Of a stretch of 14,530 nt of DNA, positions 7,285 through 13,835 are shown piece by piece. The DNA comes from an uncultured Christensenella sp. (lineage in GTDB: Bacteria; Bacillota; Clostridia; Christensenellales; UBA1242). The translations under genes were made by a program, and so were the position numbers. The DNA lies in contig CAJLLK010000023.1 in assembly GCA_905207515.1 (NCBI GenBank), positions 1 through 14,530 on the forward strand, given 5' to 3'. Position 1 is the stretch's first letter; the number at the start of each line of letters is the position of its first letter. The notes beneath the pieces are model-generated. The model was not told the origin of the DNA. It searched no databases and worked only from the letters and a program-made list of their open reading frames with translations.

Positions 7285-7804
7285 ATTGCAAAAATTCTCT
7301 CAGTTTTTCATAGCCCTTGATGTGCGGAACAAAATCTTTGGAAAAACATCTCTCAAAAAACTCTTCTTTTGAAATCCATTTTGCTGTCGAGACTTCTTCT
7401 TTCTGAAACTTCAAATCTTTGATTTCCAAATCCATTTTCACCAAATAGACATCGGCAATTTCGTTGACAACCATGTTTTTGTAAGTCATTTGGTCAGCAA
7501 AAGAAAACAAAAATTCAAATTTGTTTTCGTTTAGCTTGAGACCGAGTTCTTCTTCCATTTCTCTCCTGCAAGAGACAATTGAAGCCTCACCAAGCCCCAC
7601 ATGCCCGCCAACTGTCACATCCCAAGCGTTTGGGAAGAAGCTTTTTTCTTTGCTGCGTTTTTGAATGAGAAGCTGCCCTTTTGAATTTAAAATCCAAATA
7701 TGCACCACCCTGTGCCAAGCGCCATTTTGATGAGCCAAACTTTTTTTGATTTTTCCAAGTTTTTTGCCTGTTTCGTCCAAAAGGTCAACGATTTCTTCTG
7801 CCAT
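7283..7804 (-). CDS. Nudix hydrolase, IPP-isomerase/YfcD-like subgroup
   Basis: A 173-residue Nudix enzyme that would hydrolyse a nucleoside-diphosphate-linked substrate. The Nudix box is complete at residues 67-89: G-x5-E-x7-R-E-x-x-E-E-x-G-x (GHVGLGE, then REMEEELGL), with the Glu residues that bind Mg2+. The opening E-I-V-D-L-L-D-E-T-G-K-K-L-G and W-H-R-V-V-H-I-W-I-L-N resemble the YfcD/isopentenyl-diphosphate-isomerase-like Nudix proteins, whose exact substrates are mostly unknown. The start at 7804 has GGAG 6 nt upstream; an ATG at 7816 sits inside that site and the reading frame farther back overlaps Ku. It is 44 nt after the Ku stop on the same strand with no terminator between, so it is probably the last gene of the XRE-Ku-Nudix operon. 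Confidence 0.88.
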   Translation of the reverse strand: MAEEIVDLLDETGKKLGKIKKSLAHQNGAWHRVVHIWILNSKGQLLIQKRSKEKSFFPNAWDVTVGGHVGLGEASIVSCRREMEEELGLKLNENKFEFLFSFADQMTYKNMVVNEIADVYLVKMDLEIKDLKFQKEEVSTAKWISKEEFFERCFSKDFVPHIKGYEKLREFLQ

Positions 7805-7848
7805 AACATTCTCCATATGACATATTTTAATCAAAACACAGCCACAAA

Positions 7849-8646
7849 TCAAGCCCTTTTTCGAATTGGAATAACTTTTTCTTCTTTGTCTTGTTTGTCG
7901 CTCTCTTTAACGGACTGCTTGAGCGCTTCCATAAGGTTTGCAATGGTTTTTGGTCTTTCCGATTTGACAACCTTGATTTTTTGTCCAGCAATTTTTGCAT
8001 CAATTGCTTTTTGAACGCGTTCTTTATATTCATTTTTATATTCAGAAATGTCAAACTTCTTGGTCATGTTGTCAATAAGCTTTTTTGCCAAATCCAGCTC
8101 TTCTTTTTTGACCGTTTCCTTGGTTTTTTCGACGGGATTTTCTTGAATTTCGTCTGCAAAATGCAACTTTGAAAGCACAAGTTTGCCGTCAATCACTCGA
8201 ATGGCAATCAAACTTTCTGTTGAGCCCAAAACCGCTTTTGCAATTCCAACTTTTTTCTCGCTATCGAGCGCTTTACACAACAAAGAATAGGCATTTTTTG
8301 CACCCATCGGTTGAATGTAATAAGACTCTTCATAAAAAATAGGGTCAATTTCGCTTAGCTTTGCAAATTGCAAAATTTCGATGTTTTCATCTTTTTTTGT
8401 TTTCAATTTTTTCAGTTCTTCATTCGTCAAAATGACATACCTGTCGCGTTCGTATTGATAACCTTTCACAATGTCTTCTTGCGGAATGTTTTTTGGACAA
8501 TCTTCGCATGTTTTGTTATATTTTATCCGTTGTCCAGTTTTTTTGTAAATCAAATTGAAACCAATGTCAGTGTTTTTGGTGCAAGAATGCAGCGTGATTG
8601 GAATGTAAACCAACCCAAATTGAATTGCCGTCTTTATTTTTGCCAT
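7849..8646 (-). CDS. ku: Ku, DNA end-binding protein of non-homologous end joining
   Basis: A 265-residue bacterial Ku, which forms a homodimeric ring around double-strand DNA ends and recruits the ligase LigD. The family signature is clear: A-I-Q-F-G-L-V-Y-I-P-I near the start, C-E-D-C-P then E-D-I-V-K-G-Y-Q-Y-E-R-D-R-Y-V-I-L-T (about residues 46-75), and the beta-barrel core to about residue 175. The C-terminal part has the conserved N-L-M-E-A-L-K-Q-S motif and a basic tail (I-P-I-R-K-R-A), as expected for DNA binding. Length is at the short end of the normal range. The start at 8646 has GGAG 6 nt upstream. No LigD gene is in the window, so the partner must be elsewhere or absent. It lies between an XRE regulator (48 nt upstream) and the Nudix gene. 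Confidence 0.93.
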   Translation of the reverse strand: MAKIKTAIQFGLVYIPITLHSCTKNTDIGFNLIYKKTGQRIKYNKTCEDCPKNIPQEDIVKGYQYERDRYVILTNEELKKLKTKKDENIEILQFAKLSEIDPIFYEESYYIQPMGAKNAYSLLCKALDSEKKVGIAKAVLGSTESLIAIRVIDGKLVLSKLHFADEIQENPVEKTKETVKKEELDLAKKLIDNMTKKFDISEYKNEYKERVQKAIDAKIAGQKIKVVKSERPKTIANLMEALKQSVKESDKQDKEEKVIPIRKRA

Positions 8647-8694
8647 AACAAGCTCCTTTTTCTTATTATGTGCAAAAAAAGACAAGCTATCAGT

Positions 8695-9018
8695 TTAAGA
8701 CAGCGCTTTGATGATTGCCTTTGCCAATTTTTTGTTTTCTTCGGACAGACGCTCAAAACTGTCAATCAAATCTTTGTGTTCATCAAACTTTTCAGGATTT
8801 TTTGAAAAGAATTTTTCAGGCGAAACGTTCAAAATTTTCATCACATCAAGCAAAACTTCAGATGGCATATTGATCAGCCCAAGCTCATATTTTCCGATGT
8901 AACCTTCCGAACAGCCCAACCTTCCCGAAAGTTCTCGTGCCGACATATTGGCTTGATTTCTAAAATAGCCCAAGCGTTGAATTAAAAATTTTCTATCATC
9001 ATTTATATCTTTTTTCAT
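8695..9018 (-). CDS. XRE-family transcriptional regulator
   Basis: A 107-residue DNA-binding protein. Residues about 10-68 form a Cro/C1-type helix-turn-helix: L-G-Y-F-R-N-Q-A-N-M-S-A-R-E-L-S-G-R-L-G, then S-E-G-Y-I-G-K-Y-E-L-G with the recognition helix, and L-D-V-M-K-I-L-N-V-S-P. The rest is a short charged helix (S-E-E-N-K-K-L-A-K-A-I-I-K-A-L) that may dimerise. A GGAGGG ribosome site lies about 10 nt before the ATG, a slightly long spacing. As first gene of the XRE-Ku-Nudix run it probably regulates its own operon. The upstream region holds no convincing consensus promoter on this strand; the best is a TATTAT at 9053-9058 with a poor -35. Phage-type repressor ancestry is possible but unsupported here. 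Confidence 0.87.
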   Translation of the reverse strand: MKKDINDDRKFLIQRLGYFRNQANMSARELSGRLGCSEGYIGKYELGLINMPSEVLLDVMKILNVSPEKFFSKNPEKFDEHKDLIDSFERLSEENKKLAKAIIKALS

Positions 9019-9092
9019 TTGTGTTTGCCCTCCTTTTATAATTGTAATTCCAATAATATTTTGCTTTGTTTCCTGATAATGATAAAAAAAGC

Positions 9093-9120
9093 TTGAAATT
9101 CTTCATTTTTATGTTATAAT
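9093..9120 (+). promoter_or_regulatory. Promoter of the 109-residue gene
   Basis: TTGAAA (9093-9098), a 16-bp spacer and a perfect TATAAT (9115-9120) point rightwards, giving a start near 9127 and a leader of about 40 nt that contains a 16-bp palindrome and an AGGAG ribosome site. Confidence 0.75.
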
Positions 9121-9136
9121 GGTCAATATAAAGAAT

Positions 9137-9152
9137 TTTATGCCAGCATAAA
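9137..9152. repeat. Palindrome copy 1 (left of the 109-residue gene)
   Basis: TTTATGCCAGCATAAA consists of two 7-bp arms around a 2-base centre. It lies in the 5' leader, about 10 nt after the predicted transcription start, where an operator would act. It matches the second copy at 9491-9506 in 14 of 16 positions. Confidence 0.6.
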
Positions 9153-9167
9153 TCATAGGAGTTAAAA

Positions 9168-9497
9168 ATGAAAAAAATTAAAAATAACAAAAAATCATGC
9201 CACATTTGCTTTGACGCTAAAGATATAGACGATGCAAAAACAAAAATTATCAACTGGATGAAAGATGGCTATTTTCACTTTTATTTCAACATCTCTCAAC
9301 AAAACAGCAAATTTATCCAAGCCTTGTTAAATTTAAAGGTCATATACAAATCAATTTCAATTTACATAGTTCACAGCTACTTGACACCGTTTTGGCGCGT
9401 TGAAAACATAACAAATTTGCCAATTTGGACAAAAAGCGAAAATTTTGACAGAGAAATTGAAGCATGGCTCGAAACTTATACTGTTAACATTTTATGA
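9168..9497 (+). CDS. Unrecognised 109-residue protein
   Basis: I do not recognise this protein. It is basic at the start (K-K-I-K-N-N-K-K-S), rich in Ile, Phe, Tyr and Asn, and has an alternating pattern suggesting a small alpha/beta fold: a helix (D-I-D-D-A-K-T-K-I-I-N-W-M-K), strands (Y-F-H-F-Y-F-N-I and S-I-S-I-Y-I-V-H-S-Y) and a final helix (F-D-R-E-I-E-A-W-L-E-T-Y). Cysteines 11 and 14 form a C-H-I-C pair near the start, without a second pair. There is no signal peptide or membrane segment. It has a good promoter and AGGAG 7 nt before the ATG, so it is very likely expressed. It is unusual in being bracketed by two near-identical palindromes, the second overlapping its stop codon. No clear terminator follows. 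Confidence 0.75.
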   Translation: MKKIKNNKKSCHICFDAKDIDDAKTKIINWMKDGYFHFYFNISQQNSKFIQALLNLKVIYKSISIYIVHSYLTPFWRVENITNLPIWTKSENFDREIEAWLETYTVNIL

Positions 9498-9506
9498 CGG
9501 CATAAA
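9491..9506. repeat. Palindrome copy 2 (overlapping the stop codon)
   Basis: TTTATGACGGCATAAA has 6-bp arms around a 4-base centre and differs from copy 1 at two central positions. It overlaps the TGA at 9495-9497. It might form a weak hairpin in the transcript or be a second protein-binding site. Confidence 0.55.
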
Positions 9507-9545
9507 AAATGCTTTAAAATTAGTTAAAAAATTTTAATATTTATT

Positions 9546-9573
9546 TTGATAATTTCAACATATGTGTTAAAAT
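9546..9573 (+). promoter_or_regulatory. Promoter of the GT4 glycosyltransferase
   Basis: TTGATA (9546-9551), a 16-bp spacer and TAAAAT (9568-9573) lie about 35 bases upstream of the start codon, which is preceded by AAAGGTG. Confidence 0.5.
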
Positions 9574-9607
9574 TGGTTTATCTAAATATAAAAGGTGAAA
9601 CTTTTTT

Positions 9608-10804
9608 ATGATAATAACTTTAGTGACAGACCAATTTTATCAAAACAATCATGGCACCAGCATTTCAGCACAGAGATTTTATAATGGTCTTGTAAAATTG
9701 GGACATGTTGTCAGAATTCTCTCAATTGACGAAGAGAACAACACTGCTTACGCTCTCAAAGAGAGATATTTTGGCAAAACTATAAACAAAATAATCAATT
9801 CTCAAGGTTTTCAATTTGCAAAGCCAGACAAAGAAACAATCAAAAAAGCCATCACTGGCGCCGACATTGTCCATGTCTATATGCCGTTTAAATTGGGCTA
9901 CACAACAATTGAGCTTTGCCGCGAAATGAACATTCCTTGCACGGCAGGTTTTCACATTGTGCCTGAAAACATCACTTCAACAATTTACTTAAACAAAATG
10001 CCAATTGTAAACGAAACTTTTTGGGCTCATTTCAAAAAATCAACTTACAGATACATCCATCACATTCATTGTCCGTCCCTTATGGTAGCAAAACTTTTGG
10101 CAAAACACAACTACAACTCAGTGCTTCATGTGATTTCAAATGGCTATAACGATGTTTTTCAAGTTCATGAAGAAGAGCAAAAACCAACAATTTTTAAAGA
10201 CAAATTCATCATCACTTTCATTGGACGCTTTTCAAGAGAAAAAAGACATGATTTGATAATCAAAGCTGTCAATGCAAGCAAATATAAAGACAAAATCCAA
10301 CTCGTCTTTGGCGGCAAAGGTCCAACAAAAAAGAAGATTATGAAAATGGCAAAAAGATTGCCAAATTATCCAATTTTTTCTTTCTTCACAAGAGAACAAC
10401 TCGTTTCGCTTTTAAACTTTGCCGACCTTTATATTCACCCAGCTGACATTGAAGTGGAAGGAATGAGTTGCATAGAAGCCATTGCTTGTGGCTGCGTGCC
10501 AGTTGTTTCAGACAGCCCTAAGAGTGCAACATCTCAATTTACTGTTGACGAAAATTCTGTCTTCAAACATGGAGACTACAAAGATTTGGCAAAAAAAATT
10601 GACTTCTGGATAGAACATCCCGAAGAGCTGAAAGCACAAAAATCAATCATCGCCGAGCACGCAAAAAGATTTTCGATTGACCAAAGCATGAACTATTATA
10701 TTGATATGTTCAACCAAGCAATCAAAGACTGGAACAAAGATTTTCTTTGCAAAAACTGCAAGTGTGCAAAGATAATAAACTATTATGACAACACTCAAAA
10801 ATAA
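9608..10804 (+). CDS. GT4 family glycosyltransferase (possibly diacylglycerol glucosyltransferase-like)
   Basis: A 398-residue GT-B fold, retaining glycosyltransferase. The N-terminal acceptor domain starts I-I-T-L-V-T-D-Q-F-Y with H-G-T-S-I-S-A-Q-R-F-Y-N-G-L, and has G-A-D-I-V-H-V-Y-M-P-F and G-F-H. The C-terminal donor-binding domain has I-T-F-I-G-R-F-S-R-E-K-R-H-D (Arg207, Lys212), G-G-K-G-P and the GT4 E-x7-E motif (Glu282 to Glu290, E-V-E-G-M-S-C-I-E-A-I-A-C-G). The layout is like monoglucosyldiacylglycerol synthases that build membrane glycolipids, but that assignment is inference. The last 25 residues carry an unusual cysteine cluster C-K-N-C-K-C. It has its own promoter; AAAGGTG is 10 nt from the ATG. 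A bidirectional terminator overlaps its end. Confidence 0.87.
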   Translation: MIITLVTDQFYQNNHGTSISAQRFYNGLVKLGHVVRILSIDEENNTAYALKERYFGKTINKIINSQGFQFAKPDKETIKKAITGADIVHVYMPFKLGYTTIELCREMNIPCTAGFHIVPENITSTIYLNKMPIVNETFWAHFKKSTYRYIHHIHCPSLMVAKLLAKHNYNSVLHVISNGYNDVFQVHEEEQKPTIFKDKFIITFIGRFSREKRHDLIIKAVNASKYKDKIQLVFGGKGPTKKKIMKMAKRLPNYPIFSFFTREQLVSLLNFADLYIHPADIEVEGMSCIEAIACGCVPVVSDSPKSATSQFTVDENSVFKHGDYKDLAKKIDFWIEHPEELKAQKSIIAEHAKRFSIDQSMNYYIDMFNQAIKDWNKDFLCKNCKCAKIINYYDNTQK

Positions 10805-10828
10805 AAGCAGTCAAATGGCTGCTTTTTT
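10803..10828. terminator. Bidirectional terminator between GT4 and peptidase genes
   Basis: AAAAGCAGTC (10803-10812) pairs with GGCTGCTTTT (10817-10826, one G-T pair) around an AAAT loop, followed by more T on the plus strand. On the minus strand the same hairpin is followed by TTTTATTTTT. It overlaps the stop codons of both convergent genes. Confidence 0.88.
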
Positions 10829-12281
10829 AGTTGAAAATCACTTCTCCGTCAAGCCACGAATTGAAAAAGCTTTCCAAATTTGTGTGAGAAGATTTTGAAA
10901 AAGATGAAATCAGTTTCTCTGCGGAAGAATTTTGAAAGCTAAAATTTTTATAATAATCTTTCAGACAACCAAAAAACTTTCTGTCTGACATCGACTGGCG
11001 CAAACTGTCAAACAACAACATTCCTTTTGTGTAAGTGCAATTCACATATTCCGGCTCAGTCGGATATTCATTCAAATTTCTGTTCATGCTTTCATCAAGC
11101 TCTCCATAGATATCCGAAAAAATTCTGACAAAGTTTTTATAAGTGTTTGTGGCATTTTCCATGATTGTGTCATATTCCAATCCATATTTTGAATTTTCTT
11201 CAAAAAAGAGTGCAGTGGAAAATTCGGTCAGCCCCTCATCCACCCAAGGCTGTTCAAACTCGTTGCTTCCAACAACGCCATACCACCACTGATGTGCAAT
11301 TTCATGTGCAATGACATAGTTAATTGTTTCGTCGTCAGAGATGTTGTCTGAAATCATAACAAGATTTGGATATTCCATTCCGCCGAAGCAAAAATTGGTT
11401 TTGACAACACTCAACTGCTTGTAAGGATAATCTCCAAACAAATTTTGGTAAGTCGAAAGTGCGTCAACCGAAGTTTGAAGATGTTCTGCCGCATTGTCAT
11501 CTTGATAAAAATAATATTTCACTTCGATGTCATCCACATTTTGAGTCAGAACCTGAAAGTTTTTGGACAACACAAATGCAAAATCTCTCACTTTTTCCGC
11601 CACACATCTTGTGATTTTTTTGCCGCTTTCGGTCTTTGTTTCCACCTGCTGACCGCTTGAAGCGACCACAAAATCATCAGAACAAGTTATCGTAACTTCA
11701 AAATTTGAAACATCGCTATAAAACGGGTCGCCATTTGAAGCAAATTTGTTTTTAACAAAGCCATCATCATAGACACACGCGATTGGAAAAAAATTTCCAA
11801 AGTTTATGGCGTTGTTTCCGTAGCCCAATCGATGATTGATGTTTGCCAAATTGACAACATATTCAAGCTCAATCAAAACGCTCTCTTGCGGAAAGAGTTC
11901 TTCGCTCAAATTCACCACCAAAATTTCATTTTCTTCCAGTTGAATTTCGGTTTCAACATTTTCAACCTGCACACTTTCGATTTCGATGTTGCCAAAACTT
12001 CGCCCGTTTGGATAGGCTCTCGTCAAATAAGCATTTGAAACAGGACTTTCACTCTCATCAAAAGCATTTGCATACAAGAAAAAACAAACTTCATCAAGTG
12101 CATTTTCGCTGTTGTTGACATATTCCACCTGCTGATAACATGTGAGTGAATTTGAATTTTCGTCGAAAACAACATCCAAAACATAGCTTGACAAAACCTG
12201 CTCGTTTTTCGCTGAACAGCCACAGCAAAGAGCGGCAGTCAAACACAAACAACAAAACAAAGCAAAACCAAATTTTTTCAT
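10827..12281 (-). CDS. M1-family zinc metallopeptidase, exported
   Basis: A 484-residue zinc aminopeptidase-like enzyme. The zinc site H-E-I-A-H (His326, Glu327, His330) is followed 18 residues later by Glu349 in W-V-D-E-G-L-T-E, the exact M1 spacing. The exopeptidase motif appears as G-G-M-E-Y (300-304), replacing G-A-M-E-N, and a Y-T-K-G motif downstream supplies the usual tyrosine. The N-terminus (K-K-F-G-F-A-L-F-C-C-L-C-L-T-A-A-L-C-C-G-C-S) is a signal peptide with six cysteines in 13 residues; Cys22 could be lipidated but the lipobox is not canonical. It is shorter than classical aminopeptidase N because the C-terminal domains are absent. The start at 12281 fits the signal peptide; a reading frame extending to 12968 overlaps another gene and is not used. 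The ribosome site is weak. It would degrade peptides outside the membrane. Confidence 0.9.
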   Translation of the reverse strand: MKKFGFALFCCLCLTAALCCGCSAKNEQVLSSYVLDVVFDENSNSLTCYQQVEYVNNSENALDEVCFFLYANAFDESESPVSNAYLTRAYPNGRSFGNIEIESVQVENVETEIQLEENEILVVNLSEELFPQESVLIELEYVVNLANINHRLGYGNNAINFGNFFPIACVYDDGFVKNKFASNGDPFYSDVSNFEVTITCSDDFVVASSGQQVETKTESGKKITRCVAEKVRDFAFVLSKNFQVLTQNVDDIEVKYYFYQDDNAAEHLQTSVDALSTYQNLFGDYPYKQLSVVKTNFCFGGMEYPNLVMISDNISDDETINYVIAHEIAHQWWYGVVGSNEFEQPWVDEGLTEFSTALFFEENSKYGLEYDTIMENATNTYKNFVRIFSDIYGELDESMNRNLNEYPTEPEYVNCTYTKGMLLFDSLRQSMSDRKFFGCLKDYYKNFSFQNSSAEKLISSFSKSSHTNLESFFNSWLDGEVIFN

Positions 12282-12325
12282 AGCATATTCTATTCGCACA
12301 TTGGACAAAACATTCTTTGAAAAAG

Positions 12326-12355
12326 TTGAAAAAAGTGTGGCAAATGTGTTATTAT
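12326..12355 (+). promoter_or_regulatory. Promoter of the replication-initiation operon
   Basis: TTGAAA (12326-12331), an 18-bp spacer and TATTAT (12350-12355) point rightwards. The -10 box overlaps an in-frame ATG at 12354, which supports the downstream ATG at 12378 as the real start; AAAGGAG lies 6 nt before it. Confidence 0.6.
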
Positions 12356-12377
12356 GAATATTGCAAAGGAGTTTGAA

Positions 12378-13826
12378 ATGGCATTCTGCAAATATTCCAT
12401 CGACATGCTGGCAAACAACACCACGCCCGTCGACAACATCTTCATAAACAACTATCTGCCTTATGCTGACGCGACCGCCGTCAAGGTCTATCTTTATGGA
12501 CTTTACAAATGCCAGGACGCAAACAGCAACGACAACACTTTGGAAAAATTTTCTGCAGAACTTTCGCTGCCAGTTGAAGAAATTGAAAAAGCTTTCTATT
12601 TTTGGCAAGAGCAAGGGCTTGTTCAGATTTTGAACGTCATTCCTTTTGAAGTGAGATATTTGCCAATCAGCGACGTTTTGACAAACACAAGAAAATATAA
12701 CGAAAAAAAATACGCAAATTTCAATGCCCAAGCGCAAGAAATCTTGTCTGGAAGAATGATAACTCCAAATGAATATCGAGAATATTATGACTTGATTGAA
12801 AGATTGCACATTGAAAAAAGTGCATTGCTTTTGATAATCAACTTCTGCGTAAGGACAAAAGGAGATAATGTTGGTTATAATTACATAACCACAGTTGCGA
12901 AAAATTGGCAACAACAAGGCATAACCACAGAAAGCGATGTGAAAGCCAAGATTGAAGAAATTGACCAACTTCGAAGTCCAATGGAAGAGTTTATCAAAAC
13001 TTTAGGCGCAAAAAAGGCCTTTTCTGTTGAAGAATTTGAATTCTATCGCAAATGGGTGGTAAATTTTGGTTTTGACGAAAAAGTCATTGTTTATGTGGCA
13101 AAAAAGTTTAAAAACAAGCCAAAAAACTTTATTTTTGAAGCAATTGACAAACAGCTGGAAAAATATTATTCACAAAAACTGTTCACTCTGGAAGAAATTC
13201 AAAATTTTGAAGAAGAAAAGAGCACTTTAAACAAAATTGCTCGCCAAATCTGCAAAAATTTGGGGCTTTATTATGAAAATATTGAGCCAGTTGTGGAAAA
13301 TTATATCTATAATTGGATAAATCTAGGCTTTTCTGAAAAAATGCTGGAAGAAATTTCAAATTATTGCTTCAAAACAAATGTTCGAACTCTCGAAGGCATG
13401 AACAAGGTTTTGGAAAAATTTCACAAACTTGGCATTTTAACAGAAAATGCGTTGGCTCAATTTTTCAATGAAGTTCTCGTTTTGGACAAAAAAATCAAAT
13501 CGATTTTGGAAAGCATTGGGCTTTCAAGAAATGTCAATCAGTTTGATCGCGACAAATTCAAAATTTGGACAGAAGTTTGGCAGCTGCCAGAAGATGTAAT
13601 AAGTTATGCCTGCACCCTGGCGGTTGGGAAAGAACAGCCAATGCAATATCTTTCTTCCATTCTTTCCACATTCCACGACAAAAACATCAAAACTTTGGAA
13701 GATGCAAAAAATTCTTTTGACATTGTTTCTCCAAAAAACAATCATTCGAATTTTTCAACTGGAAGAAGTTATTCTCGTGAAGAAATCAACTCGCTCATTC
13801 AATCAATAGACGAAATTGAAATTTAG
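12378..13826 (+). CDS. DnaD-like replication initiation protein with four tandem C-terminal-type domains
   Basis: A 482-residue protein related to DnaD/DnaB of Bacillota, which remodel DNA at the origin and help load the replicative helicase. Residues 1-100 form a winged-helix-like N-terminal domain (D-N-I-F-I-N-N-Y-L-P, then V-K-V-Y-L-Y-G-L-Y). The first DnaB_2-type helical domain (about 121-194) ends in the family motif Y-x3-V-x3-W (Tyr169, Val173, Trp177). Three further segments (about 204-280, 288-367 and 374-446) show the same order: a helix with Y/F-x-x-W-V/I, an I-x-Y/N-C/A-like helix, and an ending such as Y-L-S-S-I-L-S-T-F, so I read them as degenerate repeats. B. subtilis DnaD is about half this length. 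The next gene starts 9 nt after the stop. Confidence 0.83.
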   Translation: MAFCKYSIDMLANNTTPVDNIFINNYLPYADATAVKVYLYGLYKCQDANSNDNTLEKFSAELSLPVEEIEKAFYFWQEQGLVQILNVIPFEVRYLPISDVLTNTRKYNEKKYANFNAQAQEILSGRMITPNEYREYYDLIERLHIEKSALLLIINFCVRTKGDNVGYNYITTVAKNWQQQGITTESDVKAKIEEIDQLRSPMEEFIKTLGAKKAFSVEEFEFYRKWVVNFGFDEKVIVYVAKKFKNKPKNFIFEAIDKQLEKYYSQKLFTLEEIQNFEEEKSTLNKIARQICKNLGLYYENIEPVVENYIYNWINLGFSEKMLEEISNYCFKTNVRTLEGMNKVLEKFHKLGILTENALAQFFNEVLVLDKKIKSILESIGLSRNVNQFDRDKFKIWTEVWQLPEDVISYACTLAVGKEQPMQYLSSILSTFHDKNIKTLEDAKNSFDIVSPKNNHSNFSTGRSYSREEINSLIQSIDEIEI

Positions 13827-13835
13827 GAGAATCTC

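Noticed and set aside
9068..9090. Tandem TTATCA motifs (minus strand) as operators for the XRE regulator
   Set aside because: Only two short AT-rich copies without dyad symmetry; not distinguishable from background in such DNA.
12282..12968. Long N-terminal extension of the M1 peptidase reading frame
   Set aside because: It is antisense to the DnaD-like gene, has no homology features, and a signal peptide starts at 12281; it is a shadow frame.
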